NCBI RefSeq assembly: GCF_006385175.1
Contig: NZ_VFIY01000005.1
Span: forward strand, 7,501 to 71,500
DNA: 64,000 nt
Source: Emcibacter nanhaiensis
Lineage (GTDB): Bacteria; Pseudomonadota; Alphaproteobacteria; Sphingomonadales; Emcibacteraceae
Direction of reading: 5' to 3'
Part shown: positions 20,977 to 30,554 of the stretch, piece after piece
Position numbering within the stretch: the stretch's first letter is position 1
Layout: each line of letters opens with the position of its first letter
Made by a program: the position numbers and the translations under genes
Notes under the pieces: generated by a model
Databases searched by the model: none
Told to the model about the DNA's origin: nothing
The model's input: the letters and a program-made list of their open reading frames with translations, nothing else

Positions 20977-21765
20977 CTAAATCATACCGGGGCGCACCAC
21001 CCGGGCGATGGTCAGGCCGTAAACCCTGTCCGCGCCCCGCTTCTTAAGTTCTCTGGCACAACTTTGCAGGGTAGCGCCGGTGGTATAAACGTCATCAATC
21101 AGCAGAATCCGGGCCCCCTCTATCCGTTCCCGCTGGTTTTGCGCGACCAAGAAAGCCGCCCGGACATTCTGCTGCCGCGCGCTGTAATTGCCTTCCTGCG
21201 GTGTGGTCGCCTTGACGCGCCGGAGCAGGAGGCCGTCCCACGGCAATCCGCTTTTGTCCGCCAGTCCCGCCGCCAGCAGCGCCGCCTGGTTATAGCGCCG
21301 CCGGATCAGTCGCCGCGGATGCAGCGGCACCGGCAGGATCAGGTCACTGTCCGCCAGCAGGTCCCGACCGGCAAGATGCAGCAGATCCACCAGAAACGGG
21401 GCGAGATCGGTGCGATCGCCGTGCTTGAAGCCCAGCAGCAGCGGCCGGCTGCCGCCGTCATAGGCGAGCGCGCTCCTGACCCGGTCGAACTGACGCACAT
21501 GGGCCTGGCACACCCCACACAGGACGTTGTCGCCCTTGTCATGGGGAAAGGGAAAGCCGCAGCAGGCGCAGGCCGGACCGGACAAGAAGCTGAGGGTCGC
21601 CCAGCACTCGGCGCAGAGCTTCGCCGCATCGGGCACCAAGTCGCCGCAGGACGGGCAGCGGGAGGGCAGCAGCAGGTCGAGCAGCCGGCGGCCGGCCCCC
21701 GCCAGCAGCCCGCCAACGGTTATTCCCTGTGAATTATGCTTTTCCTGACCCCCGAATAATGCCAT
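20977..21765 (-). CDS. ComF family protein (phosphoribosyltransferase-like)
   Basis: A 262-residue protein. Residues about 20-75 hold a cysteine-rich zinc domain with several C-x-x-C pairs (CPSCG, CAECW, CACCG, CGVC). The C-terminal half is a phosphoribosyltransferase fold with the PRPP loop ILLIDDVYTTGAT. ComF is needed for DNA uptake in naturally competent bacteria; outside them the role is less clear. The frame stays open to 22062, but that part is antisense to the divergent methyltransferase, so the ATG at 21765 is chosen. Only 9 bases then separate the two start codons. Confidence 0.87.
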   Translation of the reverse strand: MALFGGQEKHNSQGITVGGLLAGAGRRLLDLLLPSRCPSCGDLVPDAAKLCAECWATLSFLSGPACACCGFPFPHDKGDNVLCGVCQAHVRQFDRVRSALAYDGGSRPLLLGFKHGDRTDLAPFLVDLLHLAGRDLLADSDLILPVPLHPRRLIRRRYNQAALLAAGLADKSGLPWDGLLLRRVKATTPQEGNYSARQQNVRAAFLVAQNQRERIEGARILLIDDVYTTGATLQSCARELKKRGADRVYGLTIARVVRPGMI

Positions 21766-21774
21766 ACAGGCAGT

Positions 21775-22722
21775 ATGACAAACAGCGACTGGTCCGACAA
21801 GAAAGAACAGAATCCGTTCGCCCCACAGACGGCGGTCATTTTCGACCGGCGCCAGGTGCGGCTGCACCGGGACCGGGCCGCGCCGATTTTCGAAAATCAT
21901 GATTTCCTGTTCCGGGAGGTGGCCGACCGGATGTGCGACAAACTGCTCGATGTGAACCGCAGCTTCAGCCGCATTCTCGATCTCGGTTGTCATCGCGGCG
22001 AACTGGGGGCGCATCTCCTGAAAGACAAGCCGGAGCTGCTGATCCGACAGGACCTGTCCCACAGGATGCTACAATATACCGGCGGCCTCAATGTCCAGGC
22101 GGATGAGGAATTCCTGCCCTACCAGGCGGAAAGCCTCGATCTGGTGATGAGCAACCTGAGCCTGCACTGGGTCAACGACCTGCCGGGATCGCTGGTGCAG
22201 ATCCGCAACATCCTCAAGCCCGACGGCCTGTTCCTCGGCGCCATGTTCGGCGGCGAGACCCTGACCGAACTGCGCCAGAGCCTGCTGCAGGCGGAAATCA
22301 ACATGGACAAGGGCGCGGCGCCGCATATCAGTCCCTTTGTCGATGTCCGTGATGCGGGCTCCCTGCTGCAGCGGGCCGGTTTCGCCCTGCCGGTGGTAGA
22401 TACCGACCGCATCACCGTCACTTACAAGGATGCGCTGTCGCTGATGACCGAGCTCAGGGGCATGGGCGAGGGCAATGCGCTTGCCAAAAAATTCAGGGGG
22501 CTAAGCAGCCGGGAAATGATCATGGAAACGGCCCGGGTCTACCAGGACCTGTTCGCCGACGAGCGCGGCCGTATCAAAGTGACCTTCGATATCCTTTACC
22601 TGATGGGCTGGGCGCCCCATGAAAGCCAGCAGAAACCCTTGAAGCCCGGCAGCGCCAAGATGCGCCTCGCCGATGCCCTCGGGGTCAAGGAACAGAGCAC
22701 CGGGGAAAAGCCGGGCGGTTAA
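21775..22722 (+). CDS. SAM-dependent methyltransferase, NDUFAF5/BioC-like
   Basis: A 315-residue class I methyltransferase fold. FDRRQVRLHRDRAA at the N-terminus and the SAM loop LDLGCHRGELGAHL are followed by SNLSLHWVNDLPG and FGGETLTELRQSL. This set resembles the alphaproteobacterial relatives of mitochondrial NDUFAF5, which modifies an arginine of a complex I subunit (as a hydroxylase in human), and the related BioC. Which reaction it performs is not decided by sequence. It begins 9 bases from the divergent comF start and its stop codon shares two bases with the stop of the convergent P-loop gene. Confidence 0.82.
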   Translation: MTNSDWSDKKEQNPFAPQTAVIFDRRQVRLHRDRAAPIFENHDFLFREVADRMCDKLLDVNRSFSRILDLGCHRGELGAHLLKDKPELLIRQDLSHRMLQYTGGLNVQADEEFLPYQAESLDLVMSNLSLHWVNDLPGSLVQIRNILKPDGLFLGAMFGGETLTELRQSLLQAEINMDKGAAPHISPFVDVRDAGSLLQRAGFALPVVDTDRITVTYKDALSLMTELRGMGEGNALAKKFRGLSSREMIMETARVYQDLFADERGRIKVTFDILYLMGWAPHESQQKPLKPGSAKMRLADALGVKEQSTGEKPGG

Positions 22723-23228
22723 GCCACCCGCACGCCGTTGAGGTCCGCGATTTCCGCCGCCTCCGGCGCCTGCCACATGCTCTCCATGAAATCGAACATG
22801 TCGCGGGTCACTTCCATGGCGAAGGTTTCGCCCTTTTCCGCGTTGCGCTTCTCAACCCGGGCCCAGCGCTCTTCCGCCGGCACATCAACATAATGCAGCT
22901 GCAGCGGCAGGCCCGCCTCCCGGGCGAGGGCGGCGAATTTCTGCCGATGCTCCCGTTTGGTGAAGCCAAGGTCCAGCACCACCGGCACACCCTGCTCGGC
23001 CAGCTTCTGCACAAGAGTCCAGATCTGCGCCTCGACCCGGCCGATGCGCTCCATGGCCCAGGCGTGACTGATGGGGTCGGGGCTGTCCATCCAGAACAGG
23101 GTGGTCATCCATTCATCAATGGGAATATGGATCGCCCCCAGCTCTTTGCACAGCGCCAGCGAATAAGTCGTTTTACCGGCCCCGGTGGAGCCGGCCACCA
23201 GATGCACCAGATAAGTTGTCTCAGACAT
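22719..23228 (-). CDS. P-loop ATPase/kinase of the AAA_33 type
   Basis: A 169-residue protein with Walker A AGSTGAGKTT near residue 12-21. PIDEWM is the position of a catalytic or substrate-binding Asp in zeta-toxin and nucleoside-kinase folds. VVLDLGFTKREHR resembles the Walker B strand and following Arg-containing helix of AAA_33 kinases. It probably phosphorylates a small molecule; the substrate is unknown. No antitoxin-like gene is next to it, so a zeta toxin role is not supported. It precedes mutT in the direction of divergence and lies at the end of a minus-strand set argJ-GNAT-mutT. Confidence 0.8.
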   Translation of the reverse strand: MSETTYLVHLVAGSTGAGKTTYSLALCKELGAIHIPIDEWMTTLFWMDSPDPISHAWAMERIGRVEAQIWTLVQKLAEQGVPVVLDLGFTKREHRQKFAALAREAGLPLQLHYVDVPAEERWARVEKRNAEKGETFAMEVTRDMFDFMESMWQAPEAAEIADLNGVRVA

Positions 23229-23253
23229 TTATATCCCCAATTCTTTGTTTTTC

Positions 23254-23703
23254 TTACAGGAAATCGCGGATCATGGCGATCAGTGGCTCGTCCGCCGGCG
23301 GCATGGGATAGTCCTTGAGTTCATTGATCCTGACCCATTTCAGGGCCTGGCCTTCCAGGCCCCGGACAATGCCGTCCCAGCGCCGGCACAGGAAACAGGG
23401 CATCAGCAGGTGAAATTTCTCATAACTATGTGACGCAAAAGTGAAGGGCGCGAGGCAGGCCTCGGTGATATCAATGTTAAGCTCTTCCTTGAGCTCGCGG
23501 ATCAGGGCCCGTTCCGGGGTTTCGCCGTCTTCCAGCTTGCCGCCCGGGAATTCCCACAGCCCGGCCATGCTTTTGCCTTCCGGCCGCTGGGCCAGCAGGA
23601 TGCGGCCGTCAATATCGACCATGATCACCGCCGCCACAGTGATAACGGGCAGGGGGCCGGTGGGACGGTTCGGGATGTCCGGACAGAGTTTGTCTTCACT
23701 CAT
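23254..23703 (-). CDS. mutT: 8-oxo-dGTP diphosphatase MutT (Nudix hydrolase)
   Basis: A 149-residue Nudix enzyme. The Nudix box is complete (GGKLEDGETPERALIRELKEEL), and the preceding LLAQRPEGKSMAGLWEFPGG is the MutT-specific part that recognises 8-oxo-guanine nucleotides. LKWVRINELKDYPMPPAD closes the domain. It clears oxidised dGTP and prevents A:T to C:G mutations. Its start overlaps the end of the upstream GNAT gene by 8 bases, so the two are translationally linked. Confidence 0.93.
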   Translation of the reverse strand: MSEDKLCPDIPNRPTGPLPVITVAAVIMVDIDGRILLAQRPEGKSMAGLWEFPGGKLEDGETPERALIRELKEELNIDITEACLAPFTFASHSYEKFHLLMPCFLCRRWDGIVRGLEGQALKWVRINELKDYPMPPADEPLIAMIRDFL

Positions 23704-24262
23704 TGTTGTTCCAGTCTTCTTTTTGCCAATCGTCTTTTTTTAGCCGGAAAAATTCCCCGCAGCCATGTTCATGACCGCAGCGGGCAAATTCCTCGGGTGT
23801 CTGCCCTTCATGAACAAATCCTGCCTTTTCCAGAATCCGCTGCGAGCCCTTATTGTCGGCCGCGGTCTGGGCGACAAGCTCGCGGACCGGCGAATGGCTG
23901 AAACAGGCCTCCACCACCGCCCTGAGCAGTTCGGTGCCATAGCCCTTGCCCCAGGCGGCGCGACCGAACCAGTAGCCGACTTCCGTCACCGGGTCGAAGG
24001 CAAAAACCCGCACCCCGCCCAGTTGCACGCCGCTGTCCCGGTCAAACGCCCCGTAACAGGCCCCGCTACCGTCCGCCCAGTCCGCTGCCCGGGCGGCGAT
24101 CATGTCCCGGCCGTCCTGTTCGCTGAACGGGAAAGGCACATTGGTGCTGAGCCACCGGGTCACTTCCCAGTCGGAGAAAATGGCCGACACTCCGGCTTCA
24201 TCGCCGGCGGCATAAGGCCGGAGTATAAGGCGTTCGGTGACAATTTCCCGGGGCATGACCAT
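23696..24262 (-). CDS. GNAT family acetyltransferase, RimJ/RimL-like
   Basis: A 188-residue protein starting ETERLILRPY-like (EIVTERLILRPYAAGD), the standard opening of Acetyltransf_3 (RimJ/RimL) members. GYWFGRAAWGKGYGTELLRA is the acetyl-CoA loop and NKGSQRILEKAGF is the closing motif. These enzymes acetylate N-terminal residues of ribosomal proteins or small amines, but the target here is unknown. It sits 3 bases after argJ and overlaps mutT, in a compact minus-strand operon. Confidence 0.9.
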   Translation of the reverse strand: MVMPREIVTERLILRPYAAGDEAGVSAIFSDWEVTRWLSTNVPFPFSEQDGRDMIAARAADWADGSGACYGAFDRDSGVQLGGVRVFAFDPVTEVGYWFGRAAWGKGYGTELLRAVVEACFSHSPVRELVAQTAADNKGSQRILEKAGFVHEGQTPEEFARCGHEHGCGEFFRLKKDDWQKEDWNNNE

Positions 24263-24265
24263 GGA

Positions 24266-25507
24266 TCAGCTCCGGTAATCGGCGTTGATGTCGATATAGG
24301 CATGGGTCAGGTCACAGGTCCAGACCGTGGCCCTGCCGGGCCCGGCCACGCCCACATCGACAAAGATATCGATATCCTGGCCCTGGAGATGGGCGGTGCA
24401 GGCGTCCTCGTCATAATTCTGCGCCGCCATGCCGGCCTCGGTCAGCCGCTGGCCGCCGATTTCAATGATCAATTTATCCCGGTCCGCCGCTTCCCCGGCC
24501 TTGCCCACCGCCATAACGATGCGGCCCCAGTTGGCGTCTTCGCCGGCGATAGCGGTCTTGACCAGCGGCGAGTTGGCGATGCTGAGCGCGATCACTTTGG
24601 CGGCGCGGTCGTCTTCCGCCCCCTCGACACTAATCCTGATAAATTTGGTCGCGCCCTCGCCGTCTTTGACCACCAGGTGGGCAAGCTCGGTCATCAGCTC
24701 CTGGAACACCGCCCTGAATTCCGCGAGCCGCGGGTCATCGGCGTCGAAAATTTCCGATCCGGCGCCGCTCTTGCCGGTGGCAAAGGCCAGCACCGTGTCG
24801 GAGGTCGAGGTATCGCTGTCGACAGTAATGCTGTTAAAGGACGGACCAGTGGTCTCGCTCAGGATCTGCTGCAACACCGGTGACGGCAGATCGGCATCGG
24901 TGAAGATATAGCCGAGCATGGTTGCCATATCGGGCGCGATCATGCCGCTGCCCTTGACGATGCCGTTGAGCACGCAGGCCCGGCCGTCGATCGCCGCATG
25001 ACGGGTCGCGCCCTTGGCAAAGGTGTCGGTGGTGCGGATGGCGTTTGCCGCCTGCTCCCAGTCCGCGCCGTGGTCGGCCGCCGCCTCGATATGGGCCAGC
25101 ATCCGGTCGGCCGGCAGCACCTCACCGATCACGCCGGTGGAGGAAACATAGACCTGGTCCGCGTCGCAGGCAGAGATCTTCGCCGCGGCAGCAATGCATT
25201 TCTGCATCGCCTCGTCCCCGGCGCGGCCGGTGAAGGCATTGGCATTGCCGGCATTGACCAGCAGCGCGCGGGCCGGTTTTTCGGTCTCGAGGCAACTGCG
25301 GCACCAGTCGACCGGCGCCGAGCGGGTTTTCGACTTGGTGAACACCCCGGCCACTGCCGCCCCTTCCGGAAAGCGGACCAGCAGCAGGTCGTCCCGGCCC
25401 TTGTATTTCAGGCCGGTCGCCGCCGTGCCCGGTTCGGCACCGTCAATGATTGGCATTTCCGGAAATTTTTCCGGCGCGAGAGGAGATTTCTTAAATTCTG
25501 TCGCCAT
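24266..25507 (-). CDS. argJ: Bifunctional glutamate N-acetyltransferase / acetylglutamate synthase ArgJ
   Basis: A 413-residue enzyme of the cyclic arginine pathway, transferring acetyl from acetylornithine to glutamate. The precursor cleaves itself before the nucleophilic Thr in K-G-S-G-M-I-A-P-D-M-A-T-M-L; here the scissile bond is Ala195-Thr196. NAGNANAFTG and SSTGVIGEVLP upstream complete the active site. A TTG six codons upstream (25525) is in frame, but the ATG at 25507 has GGAAAG just before it. ArgJ implies acetyl-recycling arginine synthesis. It is divergent from secA. Confidence 0.97.
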   Translation of the reverse strand: MATEFKKSPLAPEKFPEMPIIDGAEPGTAATGLKYKGRDDLLLVRFPEGAAVAGVFTKSKTRSAPVDWCRSCLETEKPARALLVNAGNANAFTGRAGDEAMQKCIAAAAKISACDADQVYVSSTGVIGEVLPADRMLAHIEAAADHGADWEQAANAIRTTDTFAKGATRHAAIDGRACVLNGIVKGSGMIAPDMATMLGYIFTDADLPSPVLQQILSETTGPSFNSITVDSDTSTSDTVLAFATGKSGAGSEIFDADDPRLAEFRAVFQELMTELAHLVVKDGEGATKFIRISVEGAEDDRAAKVIALSIANSPLVKTAIAGEDANWGRIVMAVGKAGEAADRDKLIIEIGGQRLTEAGMAAQNYDEDACTAHLQGQDIDIFVDVGVAGPGRATVWTCDLTHAYIDINADYRS

Positions 25508-25634
25508 CTTTCCAACCTTAAACAATTGGTCACAATTCCTATGCTATAGCCGCCTGTATAAATCATGTCGGCCAAAGCATATAGCAGAATATGCAAAATT
25601 CTGCCCCTTTGCGGGCAAATAGACTGATCAAACA

Positions 25635-25663
25635 TTGACAGGGCACCTGCACCGACTTATCTG
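25635..25663 (+). promoter_or_regulatory. Candidate sigma-70 promoter of secA
   Basis: TTGACA (25635-25640, perfect -35) is followed 17 bases later by TATCTG (25658-25663, weak -10), about 70 bases before the secA start. The region between argJ and secA holds no ORF. Confidence 0.4.
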
Positions 25664-25731
25664 TGCTAGACGTCTCATTATACAAAAAGGCCGGAGGGGA
25701 TTGTACCGCAGGGGCCACGAGGAATTAAACC

Positions 25732-28482
25732 ATGTTGGGAATGGGCAAAGTTGCCAGGAAAATTTTCGGTTCTTCCAATGATCGTTTCATCAAAAGTCTG
25801 AAGCCGCGTATCGAGGCCATCAACGCCCTCGAGGAAGGCCTCAGCGCGCTCAGCGACGAAGAACTCAAGGCCAAGACCGCCGAGTTCCGCGCCCGCCTCG
25901 ACGACGGCGCATCCCTCGACAGCCTGCTGGCGGAAGCCTTCGCCGTGGTCCGCGAAGCGGCCAAACGCTCCCTTGGCCTCAGGCATTATGACGTGCAGCT
26001 GATGGGCGGGATCGTCCTGCACGAAGGCAAGATCACCGAAATGAAAACCGGGGAAGGTAAAACCCTGGTGGCAACGCTCGCCGCCTATCTCAATGCCCTG
26101 CCCGGCAAAGGCGTCCATGTGGTCACCGTTAACGATTATCTGGCCCAGCGCGACAGCCAGTGGATGGGCAAGGTTTATGAATTCCTCGGCCTGACGGTCG
26201 GCTGTATCGTTCCCAACCTGGATGAGATGTCCCGCAAGCAGGCCTATCAGGCTGACATTACCTATGCCACCAACAACGAGCTTGGCTTCGATTACCTGCG
26301 CGACAATATGAAATTTCACCCGGACGCCATGGTCCAGCGCGCGCCGGTCTATGCCATCGTCGACGAAGTGGACAGTATCCTGGTGGACGAGGCCCGGACC
26401 CCGCTGATCATTTCCGGCCCGACCGAAGACAAGTCCGAGCTTTACGTGGCGATCGACAAGCTGATCCCGAGCCTCGTTGAAGAAGACTATGAAGTCGACG
26501 AGAAATCCAACAATATCAGCCTGACCGAGGAAGGCATGGAGCATCTGGAGCAGATCCTCCAGGAGGCCGGCCTGATCGAGGGCGGCATGTATGATTTCGG
26601 CAATGTCGCTGTGGTTCATCATGTCAACCAGGCGCTCAAGGCCCACAAGCTGTTCCAGGCGGAAAAGGACTATATCGTCAAGGACGGCCAGGTGGTGATC
26701 ATTGACGAATTCACCGGCCGCATGATGGAAGGCCGGCGCTATTCCGACGGCCTGCACCAGGCCCTGGAAGCCAAGGAAGGGGTCGAGATCAAGACCGAGA
26801 ACCAGACCCTGGCCTCAGTGACGTTCCAGAATTACTTCCGGCTCTATGAGAAACTGGCCGGCATGACCGGCACCGCCGCCACCGAAGCCGATGAATTCGC
26901 CGACATTTACGGCTTGGCCGTGGTGGAAATGCCGACCCATGTCCCGGTCGCCCGTAAGGACGAGGACGACGAGGTTTACCGCACCGCCGCCGAGAAATAT
27001 AACGCCATCATCGATGTGATTGAGGATTGCCAGAAACGCAACCAGCCGGTGCTGGTCGGTACGGTCAGTATCGAAAAATCGGAATATCTGGCCGACATGC
27101 TGAAAAAGCGCAAGATCAAGCATAACGTGCTGAACGCCAAGTTCCACGAGCAGGAAGCCTACATTGTCGCCCAGGCCGGCCGTCCAGGCGCCGTGACCAT
27201 CGCCACCAACATGGCCGGCCGCGGAACCGACATCCAGCTCGGCGGCAACCTGGAAATGCGCATCGAACAGGAAGTCACCGATATTGACGAGGGCGCCCGC
27301 GCCAAAGCGATCGAGACGATCAAGGCAGAAATCGAGCGCGACAAGGAAATCGTCAAGCAAGCCGGCGGCCTCTGTGTGGTCGGCACCGAACGGCATGAAA
27401 GCCGCCGCATCGACAACCAGCTGCGCGGCCGTTCCGGTCGTCAGGGCGACCCGGGCCAGTCCCGCTTTTTCCTCAGCATGGAAGACGACCTGATGCGCAT
27501 CTTCGGCGGCGAGCGCATGGACAGCCTGATGCAGAAATTCGGCCTTGAAGAAGGCGAGGCCATCGTCCACCCCTGGATCAACCGGGCCATTGAGAAAGCC
27601 CAGCAGAAGGTGGAAGCCCGCAACTATGACATCCGCAAAAACCTGCTGAAATACGACGATGTCATGAATGACCAGCGCAAGGCCATTTACGAGCAGCGCC
27701 TGGAAGTGATGAGCGCCGAGGACGTCAGCGACACCGTGGAAGATATGCGCCATGAAACCATCGAGGAGCTGGTCGCCGCCCATGTGCCGGCCCGGGCCTA
27801 TCCCGAGGAATGGGATATGAAGGGCCTCGGCGTCGAACTGCAGCGGCTGTTCGGCCGCGATTTCGGTGCGGAAGAGTGGATCAAGGAAGAAGGCATTGAT
27901 GCCGTGGCCTTTGAGGATCATTTAGTTGAGGCCACCAATAAATTCATGGAGGACCGGGCCCAGGAGATCGGCCCGGACATCATGAAACAGGTGGAAAAAC
28001 AGATCCTGCTGCAGAGCATCGACAGCCACTGGAAAGAACATCTGGCCCAGCTCGACCATTTGCGCCAGGTGATCCAGCTGCGCGCCTACGGCCAGCGCGA
28101 CCCGCTCAACGAATATAAGACCGAAGCCTTTTCCATGTTCGGCGACATGCTGTCGCGGACCCGGGAGAATGTGGTGACCCTCATGTCCCATATCCAGATC
28201 CACCGGGAAGAGCCCATGCCGGAACTCGAGGATCCGGAACTGGAGGCGCTGCAGACCAGCCATATCGACGCCACCACCGGCGAAAATGACGCCTACAGCG
28301 GCGGCATCAACCCCCGCGACCCCAAGACCTGGGGCAGCGTACCGCGCAATTCCCCCTGCCCCTGCGGTTCAGGCGAGAAATATAAAAACTGCCACGGAAA
28401 AATTGTCCCGAAAGTTGGCCGCAACGATCCCTGTCCCTGTGGGTCGGGCAAGAAATACAAGCATTGCCACGGGACGATCTAG
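25732..28482 (+). CDS. secA: Preprotein translocase ATPase SecA
   Basis: A 916-residue motor that pushes preproteins through SecYEG. Walker A GEGKT is at 107-111 and the [12 protein letters not shown] Walker B at about 209-220. The preprotein cross-linking domain, second nucleotide domain ([34 protein letters not shown]) and helical scaffold follow. The C-terminus has two tandem SEC-C zinc motifs (Cys876/878/887-His888 and Cys901/903/912-His913), where one is usual. This tail binds SecB and lipids; secB is also in this window. GAGGAA lies 8 bases before the ATG. A strong terminator follows. Confidence 0.98.
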   Translation: MLGMGKVARKIFGSSNDRFIKSLKPRIEAINALEEGLSALSDEELKAKTAEFRARLDDGASLDSLLAEAFAVVREAAKRSLGLRHYDVQLMGGIVLHEGKITEMKTGEGKTLVATLAAYLNALPGKGVHVVTVNDYLAQRDSQWMGKVYEFLGLTVGCIVPNLDEMSRKQAYQADITYATNNELGFDYLRDNMKFHPDAMVQRAPVYAIVDEVDSILVDEARTPLIISGPTEDKSELYVAIDKLIPSLVEEDYEVDEKSNNISLTEEGMEHLEQILQEAGLIEGGMYDFGNVAVVHHVNQALKAHKLFQAEKDYIVKDGQVVIIDEFTGRMMEGRRYSDGLHQALEAKEGVEIKTENQTLASVTFQNYFRLYEKLAGMTGTAATEADEFADIYGLAVVEMPTHVPVARKDEDDEVYRTAAEKYNAIIDVIEDCQKRNQPVLVGTVSIEKSEYLADMLKKRKIKHNVLNAKFHEQEAYIVAQAGRPGAVTIATNMAGRGTDIQLGGNLEMRIEQEVTDIDEGARAKAIETIKAEIERDKEIVKQAGGLCVVGTERHESRRIDNQLRGRSGRQGDPGQSRFFLSMEDDLMRIFGGERMDSLMQKFGLEEGEAIVHPWINRAIEKAQQKVEARNYDIRKNLLKYDDVMNDQRKAIYEQRLEVMSAEDVSDTVEDMRHETIEELVAAHVPARAYPEEWDMKGLGVELQRLFGRDFGAEEWIKEEGIDAVAFEDHLVEATNKFMEDRAQEIGPDIMKQVEKQILLQSIDSHWKEHLAQLDHLRQVIQLRAYGQRDPLNEYKTEAFSMFGDMLSRTRENVVTLMSHIQIHREEPMPELEDPELEALQTSHIDATTGENDAYSGGINPRDPKTWGSVPRNSPCPCGSGEKYKNCHGKIVPKVGRNDPCPCGSGKKYKHCHGTI
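28345..28479 (+). repeat. Tandem 75-bp repeat coding two SEC-C motifs
   Basis: The end of secA holds two in-frame units starting at 28345 and 28420. Each codes R-N-(S/D)-P-C-P-C-G-S-G-(E/K)-K-Y-K-(N/H)-C-H-G; the metal ligands are spaced exactly 25 codons apart. Synonymous and some non-synonymous differences show that the duplication is not brand new. Confidence 0.9.
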
Positions 28483-28500
28483 TAAAATAGTCCAGACACA

Positions 28501-28537
28501 AAAAAGCGCTGAAAAAAAACTTCAGCGCTTTTTTTTA
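28501..28537. terminator. Bidirectional intrinsic terminator between secA and accA
   Basis: Arms AAAAAGCGCTGAA (28501-28513) and TTCAGCGCTTTTT (28521-28533) form a 13-bp stem with a 7-base A-rich loop, followed by further T residues. The A-run on the left and T-run on the right serve both convergent genes. Confidence 0.92.
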
Positions 28538-28552
28538 ATCTTAAACCAGGGA

Positions 28553-29506
28553 CTAGAGACCCACATTGCCCATGTTGAGGAATTTTTCCCGGCGCAGTTC
28601 GCGCAGCTTGTCCGCGGACAGGGCCGACAGGTCGGTCAGAGCCTGGTCGATGCTTTTGCCGAGCGCCTGCATGGTTTTGCCGTGATCCCGGTGGGCGCCG
28701 CCGACCGGTTCGGGAATAATTTCGTCGATCACTTTCAGTTTCAGCAGGTCCTGGGCGGTGATCTTGAGCGCCGTGGCCGCATCTTCCGCCTTGTCAGAGG
28801 TGCGCCACAGGATCGAGGCGCAGCCTTCGGGGCTGATCACGCTGTAGACCGCATGTTCCATCATCAGGATCCGGTTACCGGCCGCCAGCGCCACCGCGCC
28901 GCCGGAACCGCCTTCACCGACAATGACGCTGACCAGCGGTACTTTCAGGGACAGGCAGGCCTCGGTTGACCGGGCGATGGCTTCCGCCTGGCCGCGCTCC
29001 TCGGCCCCGACCCCGGGATAGGCGCCGGAGGTATCCACCAGGGTAATGACCGGAATGTCAAACTGTTCCGCCATTTTGAACAGGCGGATCGCCTTGCGGT
29101 AGCCTTCCGGCTTGGCCATGCCGAAGTTATGTTTGATGCGACTCTGGGTGTCATTACCCTTTTCATGGCCGATCACCATGACAGACTCCCCCTTGAACCG
29201 GCCGATCCCGCCGGTAATCGCCGCATCATCGGCAAAATTCCGGTCCCCGGCCAGCGGCATGAAATCGGTCACCATGGCGGAAATATAATCAGGGAAATGG
29301 GGCCGGTTCGGATGACGGGCCACCTTGATTTTCTGCCAGGGGCTGAGTTTGCTGTAGGTATCCCGGAGCAACTTGTCCAGTTTGGTCTCCAGACGCGTCA
29401 CTTCCTCGGAGATATTCAGCTCATCCCCGCTCTCAAGGTTCTTCATATCCCGGATCTGGCTTTCCAGTTCCGCAATGGGTTTTTCAAAATCCAGATAAGT
29501 CAGCAT
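28553..29506 (-). CDS. accA: Acetyl-CoA carboxylase carboxyltransferase subunit alpha
   Basis: A 317-residue protein, normal for AccA. It opens with YLDFEKPIAELESQI and continues with GDRNFADDAAITGGIGRF, RIKHNFGMAKPEGYRKA and LVDTSGAYPGVGAEERGQAEAIA, all standard crotonase-fold segments of the alpha subunit. With AccD it transfers carboxyl from carboxybiotin to acetyl-CoA, giving malonyl-CoA for fatty acids. The Shine-Dalgarno is weak. It is separated from xerD by 120 bases and may share its transcript. Confidence 0.98.
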   Translation of the reverse strand: MLTYLDFEKPIAELESQIRDMKNLESGDELNISEEVTRLETKLDKLLRDTYSKLSPWQKIKVARHPNRPHFPDYISAMVTDFMPLAGDRNFADDAAITGGIGRFKGESVMVIGHEKGNDTQSRIKHNFGMAKPEGYRKAIRLFKMAEQFDIPVITLVDTSGAYPGVGAEERGQAEAIARSTEACLSLKVPLVSVIVGEGGSGGAVALAAGNRILMMEHAVYSVISPEGCASILWRTSDKAEDAATALKITAQDLLKLKVIDEIIPEPVGGAHRDHGKTMQALGKSIDQALTDLSALSADKLRELRREKFLNMGNVGL

Positions 29507-29626
29507 GGACAGAATTTATTCCTACAGATTTTCAAGTGAAGGCCCTTATACCCTCCGTCGGCGGAAAAATAAACGGTAAAATGGCTGTATCTAGCCGGTG
29601 GTATTGCCAATTAACCGGGGGGCATC

Positions 29627-30538
29627 TCAATCCTTTCGCGCCAGGGGATGTTTCTGCTGCACCAAGCTGCGCATGCGTTCTTCCAGCACATGGGTATAGA
29701 TCTGGGTGGTGCTGATGTCGGAATGGCCGAGCATTTTCTGCACCGCCCGGAGATCGGCGCCGTTGGCCAGCAGATGGGTGGCAAAGGCATGGCGCACGAC
29801 ATGAGGGCTGAGCCGGGACGGCAGCAGACCTGCCTCGGCCCCCAGTTCCTTGAGCAACTGGGCAAAGCGGTGCCGGGTCAGGTGCCCCCCGCTGCCTCGC
29901 GACGGGAATAACCATTTGTTTTTCCTGAAATTTTCATCCTGTGACGTCATGGCATCAATATAGTCGGCGCAGGCCGCCTGGGCCCGGGGCGACAGCGGCA
30001 CCAGTCGCTCCTTGCCGCCCTTGCCTGTGACATAAAGATAGGGCTGACCGCTTCTGAGCGCCGCCAGCGGCAACCCGACCAGTTCACTGACCCTGAGCCC
30101 GGTGGCATAAAGCAGTTCCACCAGGGAACGGAGCCTGAGCGATTTGAGATCGCCCTTCGCGGCTTTTTCCCTGGCCGTCTCCAGCAGCCGGTCCACTTCC
30201 TGTTCCGACAAGAGTTTGGGCAAGGGCCGGCCGAGGCGCGGCGTTTCCAGGTTGAGGGCCGGGTTATCGGGCCGCAACCCTTCGCCGTGCAGAAATTTGA
30301 AAAACTGCCGGAGACAGGACAATTTCCGCGCCGCGGTGCTGGCCGCCAGGCCCTGTTTTTCCAGCCGGATAAAATAGTCCCTGAGCTCGCCGCTGCCGAT
30401 CTCCAGCAGGGAGACAGCAGGGATGTTTTCCAGAAACTGTTGCAGGTCGCGGCTGTAGGACTGCAGCGTATTCTGCGAAGCGGCCCGCTCGGTGGCCAGC
30501 ATTTCCAGAAAACTGCTGATCAGTCGCTGTTCTGTCAT
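29627..30538 (-). CDS. xerD: Tyrosine recombinase XerD
   Basis: A 303-residue site-specific recombinase that resolves chromosome dimers at dif with XerC and FtsK. The N-terminal SAM-like core-binding domain (residues 5-90) precedes the catalytic domain. The active-site set is visible: Arg in YATGLRVSEL, Lys in GKGGKERLVP, His-x-x-Arg in LSPHVVRHAFATHLL, and the His and nucleophilic Tyr in LGHSDISTTQIYTHV. An in-frame upstream extension to 30616 is antisense-like and would run into the preceding gene, so ATG 30538 is used. Confidence 0.93.
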   Translation of the reverse strand: MTEQRLISSFLEMLATERAASQNTLQSYSRDLQQFLENIPAVSLLEIGSGELRDYFIRLEKQGLAASTAARKLSCLRQFFKFLHGEGLRPDNPALNLETPRLGRPLPKLLSEQEVDRLLETAREKAAKGDLKSLRLRSLVELLYATGLRVSELVGLPLAALRSGQPYLYVTGKGGKERLVPLSPRAQAACADYIDAMTSQDENFRKNKWLFPSRGSGGHLTRHRFAQLLKELGAEAGLLPSRLSPHVVRHAFATHLLANGADLRAVQKMLGHSDISTTQIYTHVLEERMRSLVQQKHPLARKD

Positions 30539-30554
30539 TCGAACATTGCCAGGT

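Noticed and set aside
21766-22062. 99-codon N-terminal extension of comF
   Set aside because: Lies antisense within the methyltransferase gene and does not resemble ComF.
25678-27921. Two long open frames antisense to secA (359 and 368 codons)
   Set aside because: Codon-bias shadows of secA with His/Gln/Gly-rich, domain-free products.
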